A DNA stretch of 64,000 nt from Knufia peltigerae (lineage: Eukaryota; Ascomycota; Eurotiomycetes; Chaetothyriales; Trichomeriaceae). Both the position numbers and the translations under genes were made by a program. Below, piece after piece: positions 24,923 to 35,385 of the stretch. The stretch spans positions 434,001-498,000 of the forward strand of contig JAPDRN010000006.1 of the NCBI GenBank assembly GCA_030247855.1, read 5' to 3'. Position 1 is the stretch's first letter, and every line of letters begins with the position of its first letter. A model generated the notes under the pieces. That model did no database searches. It was not told the origin of the DNA and saw only the letters and a list, made by a program, of their open reading frames with translations.

Positions 24923-26094
24923 GATGGTTTTTTCAATGCGCCAGATCCATGCGAGAAAAAGTTGTCGTGTGCACTGGCAAAATCATAGTAATCGAACAAG
25001 TGCCAAACAAAGATCGCGGGCACGAGCGCGTGCCACTTTAGACGCGCATCAGAGGAACCCGTAAATGTTAATTATGATGTGGGGTAAAAGTGGTGGTTAA
25101 CTACATGTGCTGTAAACAGCCATCACGGCTCTAGTCCTAACAGCAAGTGGCTATCTCATCACGCTAGAAAGAGTCTAGTGATGCTAGCACCTTCAAGCTG
25201 GTTAACAACTGTACAAGGCTGTGTGTGAACTGAACAACCTCCAGCCGTACTCGAACTGACTTTGGACTTGGAGGTATGTACCTTCTCGTGCACACCTTGA
25301 ATCCTTTAAGCCCTTTCAACCCATTATACAGGTCTTTGAACGCTGGATACAGGCAAATGTAACCGCAAATGAGTCCACTCAGCACCTAAATGCGTCGCGT
25401 CCAGGATGGCGAGACCAGAACTCGTACTCTGATGCCAACAGCCAGCATGGCTTCTGAATACGTGGCACCCCATTCTGCTGGTATCGGACCGACAAATATA
25501 TCCTGACTGACGTTGGTAAGGCTTCTCAGGCCAACCTGATCTATCGAAGGGAATGCGCATATTGTGGATGGTCGGTGCTTCACACGCCGACAACACCGAC
25601 GCACTGCCATCGGTGGTCGTAATCCGACACGACACGCAAGGCTGCGGCCTCTATCTTTATCATCTTCATTTTTCTTGGCTGCCCAACCACCCTCTTTTCA
25701 CGATAGATGAGATGCAAATGTTGTTGCAGAGTCCGACGAGGGATACCAGATCAGGACGTATGAATCGTCATCATCCGGCGGTGTCCATTATCTTGGTGAT
25801 GATGCGTCGTCAAAGCCGTCCGGACATCTTTACTGGCTGGGTTCCGCAGATTCTCCCAATATGGTTGTTCCTGAGCAGATAGATACGGTCATGCTGCGAT
25901 GATCATTGCAAGTCGTCGGCACATCGAGGCAGTAGCTGACCTCGTTTGGGGCCTAGCCAGAGAGACACAAAGATATAAGTAGCCATGCCTTCCTCGACAC
26001 TGACCTCAATATCAGGCAGCAAGAGAACAGTACCATCAATACAAGCCTTCAATCCTAAGACATCCAACACGAAAGATAAAAACCCTCTGGCAAG
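24923..26094. other. Divergent intergenic region
   Basis: This 1.17-kb stretch separates the start of the checkpoint gene (minus) from the start of the small secreted protein (plus). No coding frame is supported. A TATAAG box near 25974-25979 is a plausible core promoter for the secreted protein. Confidence 0.55.
25974..25979 (+). promoter_or_regulatory. TATA-like box upstream of the small secreted protein
   Basis: TATAAG lies 115 bases before the ATG at 26095, followed by an A-rich, ATG-free leader. Position and sequence suit a TATA-driven, inducible fungal promoter; this is an inference. Confidence 0.4.
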
Positions 26095-26430
26095 ATGAAG
26101 ACCTCAATCCTCGCCGCCCTTGCATTCTCTTCGCTGGCTTTGGCCTCACCGGTTGGCCCTCTCCCCTCCAACCTTAACGGCACGACCACAGCGGGAACAC
26201 ATTCTTCCCTTACCGCAGCGGCTCTCAATCCAACCGGAGAGTCTGTCTACGTGAACAGCAGTACTCCATTCACCAGTGGCATCTTCGCTAGAGACACTAG
26301 AAGACGGAGCCCCCAGGGAGGTTCTTTCTCAGCTGGTACTTTTTCCAACGGAACCTTTCCAACTGCGACATCTGGGATAGCTTTTCCAACTGGGACTTTC
26401 ACCGCCAACCCTTTCACAACAAGTGCCTAA
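26095..26430 (+). CDS. Small secreted Ser/Thr/Gly-rich protein, no known domain
   Basis: This single exon encodes 111 aa. It begins with a clear signal peptide (MKTSILAALAFSSLALAS), with likely cleavage near residue 17-19. The mature part has no cysteine and is rich in Ser, Thr, Gly and Asn, with N-glycosylation sequons NGT and NSS. A basic stretch RDTRRR at residues 67-72 could be a Kex2-type processing site and would release a 39-residue C-terminal peptide. That peptide contains loose G-x-F repeats (GSF, GTF, GTF, GTF). I do not recognise the family. It could be a wall-associated or secreted signalling or effector-like peptide, but nothing in the sequence decides this. Confidence 0.72.
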   Translation: MKTSILAALAFSSLALASPVGPLPSNLNGTTTAGTHSSLTAAALNPTGESVYVNSSTPFTSGIFARDTRRRSPQGGSFSAGTFSNGTFPTATSGIAFPTGTFTANPFTTSA

Positions 26431-26879
26431 TTCCCTCTCACTATCGTGTCATACGTTATCATGACAACAAAAGTTCATCAAGTTGTCGCCAAAAGAACCC
26501 CGAGACGCATCGACCGATATGATATTCCTTGATCAAACGCCTTTACGATTATTCTACGATTTGATTAGACGAAATGAGACACCCTTCACTTAACCTCTGT
26601 TATTTACGTCGATATAAATAATCATTTCTCGGTATAGAATACACCAACGAGCAGATTAGAACGGACCTTCAGCGGCAGGACCTGATGTTACGGGTAGACT
26701 ATTACATTGGACATGATAGACCAAACAGTTGTACAACTCAAATTCAGCATGTCATAATACATTATTCCTTGTACTCCCGTATAAGTCCCAAAACGTGATA
26801 CCTGCGTTAGAGCAAAGCCTTTATCCGTAACTGTTCATCAAACCACACCGAAATCTGATCGGGAATGGAGCGGGTTGAA
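26431..26879. other. Intergenic region, 3' flanks
   Basis: AT-rich DNA between the 3' ends of the secreted-protein gene and MCM5. No coding signal is seen. Confidence 0.6.
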
Positions 26880-29110
26880 TTACACACCACTCCTGTACAC
26901 TTGGCTGCCACCACTTCTTAATCTTACAGTCTCTCTGCGCTGTAGGACGTGTAGTGCTCTTGCTAATGCTGCCTCGCTATACCCTCGGCCCTGCACAAAT
27001 TCACGCCTGAGCGTTGCCAGGCTCGTACTCCAGCCGATGGGAAGACGTCGTCTAAGTTCTTCTTCTACTTTACCTACTTCGTCCATGAGCTCGCGATTCG
27101 CGCTCATCCCGCCTGCGCCTTCACCTTGCGATACAGCATCCATGGTACTTGCAAGGAAGAGACGAATTGCCTCATCCACGTGGTGTTCCTCGGCAACCGG
27201 TGAAAGTGTCAATTTCGCAAGTGATTCTGTGATACGAATGATGGCTTCGAGCTGACGAACGGTGATGGGAATCGAAGATCGTACGTTGCTGTTCCTTTCG
27301 GCACGGGCGACACGGTCACGAATGGAAACAAAGTGGGACGACAGTTTCTCTGCTGCAGTAGCCGAGAGACGAGGAGCACATCGCCTATTTACAGCGTCAG
27401 TTGTTTTCATTACTGGCGTCTTGAGAGGTCCTGAACTTACGACTTGCAGAAACTGACGTATCTCTTCATCTTCTCCACAGAAATCTCTGACTCCGCCTGT
27501 TCCTCGACACCTTGGTTGCCCATATGAATGCTCATAACGTGCTTGGCAATAGTTTCGTCACGATTTCGATCGTGATCATCTCGAACAATGAAGATCATAT
27601 CAAAACGAGAGAGAATTGTCGTCTGGAAATCGATGTTCTCGCCAGGAGACTTGAGGTCATCATAACGCCCGAAAATAGGATTGGCGGCAGCAAGGACTGA
27701 TGTGCGTGCGTTGAGTATGGTGGTAATGCCAGCTTTCGCAATAGAGATGGTCTGTTGTTCCATGGCTTCATGAATCGCCACACGGTCCTCGTCCCGCATC
27801 TTGTCGAATTCATCGATACAGACTACACCGCCATCCGCGAGAACCATGGCGCCACCTTCCAGGTAGAATTCGCGTGTCTGTGTATCGCGTTGGACAGATG
27901 CTGTTAGACCTGCGGCTGATGAACCCTTGCCAGACGTGTAGATTGCAATAGGAGAGACTTTCTCGACGAACTTGAGGAGTTGAGACTTCGCCGTACCAGG
28001 GTCGCCAAGCAGGAGGACGTTGATGTCCCCTCGAAGTTTCATACCGTCAGGGAGTATCTTTTTGGAACCACCCATTAAAAGGCATGCGACGGCCTTCTTG
28101 ATGTCCATGTTGCCGTAAATTGAAGGGGCAATGCAACGGGCGAAGCGATCATACAAGTCCGGTGACCGAGCCAATTCTTCAAATTCCTGCACTTCTTCAT
28201 CGGAAAAGCTAGCACCACTGGCAGAGTGGTCGACGTCTGTTGAGATGCCAACAGCTCGGAGATATGGATTCCGAATGGCAATAGCATCCTTCTTCGAGCC
28301 TTTATTTTGTTGGTAAATTGAGAAGACACCCATTATCGTACACCTCGAACCAGGAACAACTCGGTTTGTCAAATAGCGGTCCGCCGAAACGAGAATGTGT
28401 CTTGGGAGTTCGCCAACGGGTACCTGGTCTGGAGCCTCTTGCAGCTTAAGAATCTGCTGATCCATAAATTGAGAATCTTCGTGGACCACAAAATACGGGT
28501 CCATTGGACATGGATCTCCCGACTCTGTCCCGGGATTCTTAATTCTTCCACATGTCCTTGGTAGAGTTATGCCTGTAAAACCGCCCTCCACAGCAATTTT
28601 TTGAACGTGTTCGCAGTTGCGGCACTGGATGTTGAGTAGTGTGGCTTTTGACGAGAGCGTCGATGCTCCGATGACGATGCCCGGTATACGGACCAGGCGT
28701 GAGACGTTCGTCGCATTAAGATCCCGGATAGAGATGTGGTCGACGGAGGAATGAAGAAGGAGTTGGTGTTGAGGAAGCTCGACATCGGTGGTATGTGGGA
28801 AGACGATTCTTTGCGAGCATTGCTTCAATGCGGCTTCGAATAATGGAATGGTGTCCGATGGATCGGTGGTTAGCCGATGCGCGAGTTCTTCGTTGTACGA
28901 AATCAAATGGCTCAGATCGACATCGCAGTAATATTGTTTGACCAGTACATTCTCCCGAATTTGATCGCGGTAGATGTACGTGCCGTCAATCTGGAAGGCG
29001 AGGATGAACTCCCTGAGTTTTGCTTGCAACTCTGTGCGCGGTTCTGAGGCTTCGTCGGGATGAGCAGGAAGTACACTCAGCGAGTACGCAGATCGACTGT
29101 CTAAAGCCAT
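26880..29110 (-). CDS. mcm5: DNA replication licensing factor MCM5
   Basis: Two exons, 27441-29110 and 26880-27384, joined by a 56-bp intron (GTAAGT...TAG), give 724 aa, the usual MCM5 length. The N-terminal zinc-binding region has CRNCEHV and later RTCGRIKNPG...DPCPMDP. The AAA+ core has Walker A GDPGTAKSQLL near residue 367, Walker B VCIDEFDKM near 430 and the arginine-finger SRFD near 500. The second exon opens with SRCAPRLSATAAEKLSSHFV, typical of MCM5, and ends in a winged-helix-like tail. It is a subunit of the Mcm2-7 helicase loaded at origins in G1 and active in S phase. The start at MALDSRSAYS was chosen because upstream residues in frame do not look coding. An MCB box lies about 100 bp upstream. 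Confidence 0.97.
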
Positions 29111-29480
29111 ATTGAAGTTGTTGCTGTGGTTGTCGAGTGTATGAGATTGTGTGGTGTTGCATGAGGGTAAAGGGGACACATGAATTGAAAATGGTTTGTC
29201 GCGACACGCGTTACCGCGTCGCGCGTAAAGTAGTTGCAGTCGGCGAAACAGAATATCCGGGCTCCGTCCCCAGACTCGATTATGATTATCGTTGCGTGTC
29301 CTTCAGCGCAGTGTACCCGGAGTATCAGCAAACCATTCGCGCCGTCCACATGCCACTGAATACAAAACATGGGCTTATTGAGCATACGAATAGCTATTCC
29401 TACAAGGATATATCTAGCCTCACTGTCTGTATGAATTGACTGCTAATGCCGCCGAAACAGCTGCCTGCGGCATTTTCAAT
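29111..29480. promoter_or_regulatory. Bidirectional promoter between MCM5 and VPS54
   Basis: These 370 bases separate two divergently transcribed start codons, so both promoters must lie here. The MCM5-proximal half contains the CpG-rich patch with the MCB element. Confidence 0.75.
29206..29211 (+). promoter_or_regulatory. MCB box (ACGCGT), probable MBF site for MCM5
   Basis: ACGCGT lies about 100 bases upstream of the MCM5 ATG, inside a run of CG-rich words (TCGCGA, CGCGTCGCGCG). MBF in yeasts binds ACGCGT to drive G1/S genes, including MCM family members. That this copy acts on MCM5 rather than VPS54 is inferred from distance and gene function. Confidence 0.6.
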
Positions 29481-32400
29481 ATGGCCTCGCCAATCAGGCC
29501 TCGCGCAGAGGCATCCTTTGTATCCCCGACCGCGAGTACACCTTCGGGGGGATATCCCTTCCCTGATGTATCGCAGAGGCAGCATGGACCTAGGGGAACC
29601 ATGCGACGGGGGTCGACAGCAAGCTCAATCGCGAGTATAGGAGGAGCCTTAGACACGGGGTCGATCAATCATCCTACCATCGCTGAAACGAGTCAGAATG
29701 CCATCTCAACACTTCTTCAGCATCCTATTATGCGCACTGGTCTCTCCGCAAGCACTGCCGTTCCTTCGAACGGCTACAAAACCCCAACCCATCGGGATAT
29801 CCCTCCAGTTGCGTTAACGAACATCCCTCATATTGAGTCCAAAGCCTTTCATCCATACTTATCACAAGTGGGGTCAATATACGAAGCCTTCCAGCGAGCG
29901 AAGAATGAAGGCGAAGGAGAGGCGTCGCTCTTTCAGCGCGACAAGAAGGACAGCAGAAATGAGGAGTGGGAGGCGATTCTGGCCAAAAGGTTACAAAAAT
30001 CAGGACATTCTCGTGCAGGGTCTATGAGTTCTACAACCTCAACACCCCTAGAAACGCCGCAGCCAAAACGGCGACATAGTGGACAACGGCGTCAAGCAGT
30101 GACGCCACTGTCCACTATCCCGACAGTATATTCCGAGGAAGACTTTCATCTGGAAAATCCAAGAACATTCGACATTGTGTCAGAGCACTCTGAGATCATC
30201 CGAGATCCTAACGGAGCTCCGAGTGGGAGGAAGTCATTAGCTACGAATGCAATATTGCAGGAGAAGTTGTCCTGGTATATGGATACAGTAGAAGTCCACC
30301 TCATCAACTCGATATCTACTGCTTCCAAGTCTTTCTTTTCGGCTCTGGGCTCCCTAAGAGAACTACACAATGAGGCAGCAGATTCAGTGGACCGGATCCA
30401 GAAACTGCGAAAGGAATTAGCCAAGCTCGACAAGGAGATGGCAATAGATGGCCTGAAGGTGGTCAATCTCAAGCAACGGCGAGATAATGTTCGTCAACTC
30501 GCACAGACAATCATGCAACTTGAAGATATCGTCGCATCAGTTCAGAACGCGGAAGATAAGGTAGAGAAAGGTGACATTGACGAGGCCCTGGACGAGCTTG
30601 ATGATGTCGAGCTGTTGATGGCTGGGAAGGAAATTGCCGCCTCATCTCCGGAAGACAACGCGCGATATAGACGACGTGATCTCCGGAGAATTAGAGCTCT
30701 GGAGGGAGCTTTGGACGATCTAAACCAGCTGAGATTTCGTGCTGGCCGAGGGTACGAGACGAGATTCCATGGCAGCCTTCTTAGCGACATTAGGCGACAC
30801 GTCGAGCACACCGAAACCCTTGCTACGCTTCAGCGATGGGGCATAGCGTACACAAGACCGAAGCCGGGCCAGAGAAGGGCGCCTTCTTCATTCCCTGGTT
30901 ACATGAGCATTGGGTCAGAACTGCGGTCCGAACTCGAAGCCGAAATGAGAGGATTGTCCAGAGCTAGGTACACGACGCAAGCAGCTACCACATTCCGAGC
31001 CATCGTTCTCAGGGAGATGAAGAATATGATCAGAAAACAGTTACCAAGCTCTAGTGATGACGACAATGTTTCCACGGTATCAGCGTCAACTATGGGAGGG
31101 AGGAGTATGAGTCAGCAGGAGAAGTCTTCGATCCTGGCTCGTAACTTGCGAGCCTTGGATGCTGAAGATTGGTATCAAATGTTGGCTACCATTTATACAA
31201 ATATCAGCGAGGGTCTTCGGAGACTCAGTGTACAGGTGAAAATTCTGCTGGATATCACAAGCAACTTACCTGAGCACATGCTCAAGTCTCCTCCCACTAG
31301 TCCCGATCCCGCGAATCTCGACCGAGTACGAAGCCCAGGTCGGCCAAGAGCTACAAGTTCCGTCCAGGCAGAGATGCAGCAAGTTCTTGATTTGTCGAGC
31401 TTACTAGGAGAAGGAGTAGACCTTGTTCAGACGCAAATCACCAAAGTTGTCAAGGTCCGATCGCAACAAAATGCCGAACTGCCACTGGACGACTTCTTGA
31501 AATATTTTACTCTCAATCGACTATTCGCGGATGAGTGTGAAGCGATCTCAGGTCGCAGTGGAACAGCGTTGAAAACTGTTGTTGATTCCCAAATCAAAGA
31601 TTTTGTTTATCGGTTTGGCGAGTCACAGAAACATGATGTAATCAAGGTCATGGACAGCGACAAATGGGATGCCAAAGATTTTGGCGATCGTGAAAATAAA
31701 ATTCTCAGTCGCATCCTTGAAGGCAGCACGAGTGATGCAATGCCATGGGTCGAGAGCACTATGATCTGGCAGCCTGCTACAAATGGGCTTAAGGACAGCA
31801 ACGGCAGTGCCACTAATGGATCTGCTGGTACAACGGCAAAAGTACGAAGTGCTGTCATCGACGAGCAGAAGTATATTCTCCCTGAATCGGCACTGGCCAT
31901 GCTCCAATCAATGGAATCCTTCCAACACTTGGCTGCTGGTATTCCCAGCATGAGTCAAGAAGTGGCGACATCACTGCTCGAAACACTGAGGTTCTTCAAT
32001 TCTCGGAGCTCACAATTGATCCTCGGAGCCGGGGCTACTCGAAGTGCAGGGCTCAAGAATATTACCACGAAACATTTGGCACTCTCTTCACAGGCACTGA
32101 GTTTCGTCGTCGCGTTGATACCTTATGTGAGGGAGTTCTTCCGACGTCATCTACCTTCCTCAACTGCCCCACACATCATGACCGAGTTTGACAAAGTCAA
32201 GCGTCTGTTTCAAGAGCACCAAAGTGGCATTCATGAGAAATTGGTCGACATCATGTCGGGGCGGGCAGCGATGCACGTAAAGTCGATGAAGAATATCGAC
32301 TGGGAAGAGGCAGCAAAGAACAAAGCTACCTCTGTCTCCCCATATATGGAGACTCTAACCAAAGAGACCGGCACGTTGCAAAAAGTCCTGGCCAAGCATC

Positions 32401-32797
32401 TGCCCGAGCCCGTCGTAGCAGGAATCATGGTTCCTGTCTTCTCGAGCTATCGGGAGCAATGGACGAACGCGTATCAAGAGGTAGTTCTCAAATCTGCGGC
32501 CGCAAAGGACAGGTAAGACAAAACAAACTCCCAACGTAAAACGAAGGCCCGGAGCTAACATGACTTTGTAGATTACTTGCTGACGCGGATTTCTTCCACT
32601 CGCGACTGAGCAAAATCGATGGATCGGGCGACTTGGGCGAGCACATCGTCAAGGTTGTGAAAGCAAAAGAGCTAGCTAACAATGTCTCCTCGACCACTTC
32701 TGAGACAATTGAAAAACAGAGCGACAAAGTCGAGGCACCTCAGGACAAAAAGACTTCAGTGGAAGCCAAAGATAATGGGGAAAGGGAAGGGACATAG
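29481..32797 (+). CDS. vps54: GARP complex subunit VPS54
   Basis: Exons 29481-32512 and 32572-32797 join across a 60-bp intron (GTAAGA...TAG), giving 1085 aa. The first 250 residues are Ser/Pro-rich. The conserved region starts near 255 with ILQEKLSWYMDTVEVHLI, followed by long coiled-coil helices (RIQKLRKELAKLDKEMAIDG), as in the Vps54 N-terminal domain. The C-terminal domain around 670-760 (DDFLKYFTLNRLFADECEAI, IKDFVYRFGESQKHDVIKVM) matches Vps54. The tail is Lys/Glu-rich. Vps54 with Vps51, 52 and 53 forms the GARP tether that captures endosome-derived vesicles at the trans-Golgi. The ATG at 29481 is the first in frame. The gene is divergent from MCM5. Confidence 0.92.
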
Positions 32798-33103
32798 ATC
32801 GTCTTGACCCAGTTGGATTTGGAGGATTGAGTAAAAGAGTTGGCTGCTAGATAGCGGTGTTTTCTGAAAAATATACAGAAAAAGACCTACGTTGGCGACA
32901 GCATTTGCAATCATCCATGCCCCGACTTTGTCGATTTGTCGTTCAAATTTTCACAATTCAAGGTAACATTCAAGGTAACGCGGCGTTATCTTCTCGTTTC
33001 TCTTTAATCTCCTGGCGTATGCTGCATCGACGACATTGATTCATTTGAACCGTTTTTGCTGAATTTGTTTCAACCACAGATGCCCACTATGTTCTGGTTT
33101 GTT
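32798..33103. other. Intergenic region, 3' flanks
   Basis: A short gap between the 3' end of VPS54 and the 3' end of the truncated cyclase on the other strand. No coding signal. Confidence 0.6.
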
Positions 33104-33466
33104 TTAGAAGATGGCAGTGGCATTGACGTGGCTACTGACGCCTCCTGGCATGTTGGCGGGGGAACTCGAAAAGAAAAAGGTCCAGCGCTTGTTCTTCTTG
33201 GCCAGCTCGCTCAGCTTCTCCAGGTCCAGCATCTCGCCGAGGGGCATGCCCCAGAGCGCGAGGATGTACTCGTGCAGGTAGTACGACTCGGGGGTCGGCC
33301 AGCGCTCGAAGCTGGGCGCGTCCCCTCCCACGGCGGCGAAGTAGCAGTCGTGGAGCCAGTCCTTCATGTAGGCTTCCACCATTGTTTTCCAGGTTTGTAG
33401 GGATTCCCCCCGCTCATACTCCGTACATTGGTTGATGGTAGTGTTGGTAGCCTCAGTCTCTGACAT
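33104..33466 (-). pseudogene. Truncated cyclase-family protein (C-terminal third only)
   Basis: The frame encodes 120 aa. From about residue 30 it follows the C-terminal end of the fungal putative-cyclase/kynurenine-formamidase-like family (PF04199): WLHDCYFAAVGGDAPSFERW, HEYILALWGMPLGEMLDLEK, KNKRWTFFFSSSPANMPGGV and the terminal NATAIF. Intact fungal members are about 320-350 aa, with the metal-binding histidines in the missing N-terminal two-thirds. The first 28 residues do not resemble the family, and upstream DNA on this strand shows no further exons. A TACGGAGTA motif (33417-33425) lies inside this unrelated leader. I read it as a remnant left by deletion or partial transfer. It could still be transcribed as a short protein, but not an active cyclase. 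Confidence 0.72.
33417..33425 (-). repeat. TACGGAGTA motif copy near the truncation point
   Basis: Exact TACTCCGTA on the plus strand. It is the only copy in the window that overlaps an open frame, and it lies in the non-homologous leader of the truncated cyclase. Confidence 0.65.
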
Positions 33467-33977
33467 GCATATCCTTGTAATGACGGTGTTTGTGTCACTT
33501 GTAAGGTGTGTTCATGTCTGCAAAACGATAACACGGAAGTATGAAGTAGCCTACGCGATGGCAATCACCTCGTATTCGCACTCGCACTCGTATGCGGGGA
33601 AAGCTCCGGATAAATTCAGCCTCGGCATCAAACCCGTATGGACTTGTATTTTTGATATGTCGATGATCCTTCACTACAGACACATCGACACAGGGCGGCT
33701 TGGATAGCCTGATATCGTGCATCAATGTGGGCTTCGGAACACTAACAACATCGAGTGATATAGCCGCTTTATGGTGCACTTTTGAACCTCAACCAACCCC
33801 TCGCACATTGAATCTCCAACGACACTTGATCAGTGCTTTGTACAAATGGTCAAGCTTGATTATATCTTACCTTTCCCTTAGACATCGGCTAGGGCTTCGA
33901 ACGGAAATATATATTTTATCTTCTTGCCTGTGTTTCCGCGGTCCCAATGTTATTCTCGGGATAAGGAGAACTTGAAA
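33467..33977. other. Intergenic region, promoter of the PhyH-like gene
   Basis: No gene is visible. A TATATATTTTA stretch near 33909-33918 lies about 60 bases before the PhyH-like ATG and may serve as its TATA region. Confidence 0.5.
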
Positions 33978-35207
33978 ATGGGAGACACGACACCTCTTTC
34001 AAATAACCGAGGCGGCCATACGCATACCGACGGCATCAACGGGGCACGACGCATTCCAAGAAGACTCTACTCTCTCAATCAACCACCTTCACTCGAACAT
34101 TTCAAACAACTCTGTGTCCAAAACACCGATGCGACTCTCTATCCGCACGCAAAATCCGTAATATCAAACGTCCCAATCTATGACATTACTTCTTTACCAA
34201 CCCACGCAGAGATTGATGAGATCCAAGACGAATGGCACCATATTCTCCTTTCAGGTCCCGGAGTTTTTGTCATCCGCAACTTCGTCCGCGATGCCGCATT
34301 ACTACAGCGCATCAACGCAGCTTTCACAGAAATCATCGACTTCGAATCTCGGTTATCTTCAAAGGGAGACCATTTTGCCGCTTCTGGTAACAATGCACGT
34401 ATCTGGAACTCTTTCCAAAAGCACGCCGAACACCACCCACCCAGCTTTGTACGCTACTACTCGAACCCTTGGCTACGTCGAGTCTGTGAAAGTTGGCTGG
34501 GACCATCCTACCAAGTCACGGCGCAGGTCAACCTGGTCAGACCGGGCGGGAAACCTCAAGTCAGCCACCGAGATTACCATCTGGGGTTTCAAACGGCCGA
34601 GTCGTGCTCTCGATACCCAAAAGTCACTCAGGTGGCGAGTCAGTACCTCACGTTGCAAGGGGCCGTGGCGCACTCGGACATGCCTCTCGAGAGTGGGCCG
34701 ACGCGGTTTCTGCCATTTTCCCAGCAATTCGACCAAGGTTTCATGGCGTACCGCCTCGGAGAGTTCATCGACTACTTTGACCAAAACTGGGTCAGTGTGG
34801 ATTTGAAGATGGGCGACGCCGTTTTTTTCAACCCGGCGCTGTTCCATGCCGCAGGAGAGAACCGCACAACAAATGTCGAGAGAAGCGCCAACCTCGTACA
34901 GATCAGCAGCGCGTTCGGGAGGACCATGGAGAGCATCGACACGGCCACCATCATCGACAAATGCTGGGATGATGTGCAGAAATTGTGTGAGCAAGGCAGC
35001 ACCACGCAAGATGAGATAGATTCCCTCTTGGCCGCCATCGGTGAGGGATACCCTTTTCCGACCAATCTCGACCGCCGTCCACCGGCACCCGGAGGGATGG
35101 CACCCGAAAGTGAGGTGGACATTCTTCATCGGGCATTGAACCAAGGGTGGAACAAGGAAGAGGTATCATCAGCCATCACGACCGTTAGAAAAGATTCAAT
35201 GTCATGA
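33978..35207 (+). CDS. Phytanoyl-CoA dioxygenase (PhyH)-family enzyme
   Basis: This single exon encodes 409 aa. The double-stranded beta-helix core carries the Fe(II) ligands HxD in VSHRDYHLGF near residue 197 and the distal His plus 2-oxoglutarate-binding Arg in FHAAGENRTTN near residue 288. VNLVRPGGKPQ and SGPTRFLPFSQQF fit the family. PhyH-type enzymes hydroxylate substrates with Fe(II) and 2-oxoglutarate; fungal members act on diverse lipids and secondary metabolites, so the substrate is open. There is no PTS1 tripeptide (it ends DSMS), so peroxisomal location is not supported as in mammalian PhyH. It converges with the alcohol dehydrogenase 178 bp downstream. An in-frame TTG at 33924 was rejected in favour of ATG. 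Confidence 0.88.
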   Translation: MGDTTPLSNNRGGHTHTDGINGARRIPRRLYSLNQPPSLEHFKQLCVQNTDATLYPHAKSVISNVPIYDITSLPTHAEIDEIQDEWHHILLSGPGVFVIRNFVRDAALLQRINAAFTEIIDFESRLSSKGDHFAASGNNARIWNSFQKHAEHHPPSFVRYYSNPWLRRVCESWLGPSYQVTAQVNLVRPGGKPQVSHRDYHLGFQTAESCSRYPKVTQVASQYLTLQGAVAHSDMPLESGPTRFLPFSQQFDQGFMAYRLGEFIDYFDQNWVSVDLKMGDAVFFNPALFHAAGENRTTNVERSANLVQISSAFGRTMESIDTATIIDKCWDDVQKLCEQGSTTQDEIDSLLAAIGEGYPFPTNLDRRPPAPGGMAPESEVDILHRALNQGWNKEEVSSAITTVRKDSMS

Positions 35208-35385
35208 GACATCTCCGCGATATAATAAAGGCAAGCTCAATTTTATCAAGTCGAGAACCAGCATACACAATACATGTGCATAGCTGGAGAATGCTACAAG
35301 CCTGTAGTTTTGTAGATAGTAGCTCCGATCACGGTCTTCCTGATAGTATAGATATCTCTCTCGTACACGGAAGAAACAATCCCAA

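Noticed and set aside
26161..26430. Possible RiPP (ustiloxin-like) precursor reading of the small secreted protein
   Set aside because: Only one Kex2-like site and no set of identical core repeats between sites; no biosynthetic DUF3328 gene nearby.
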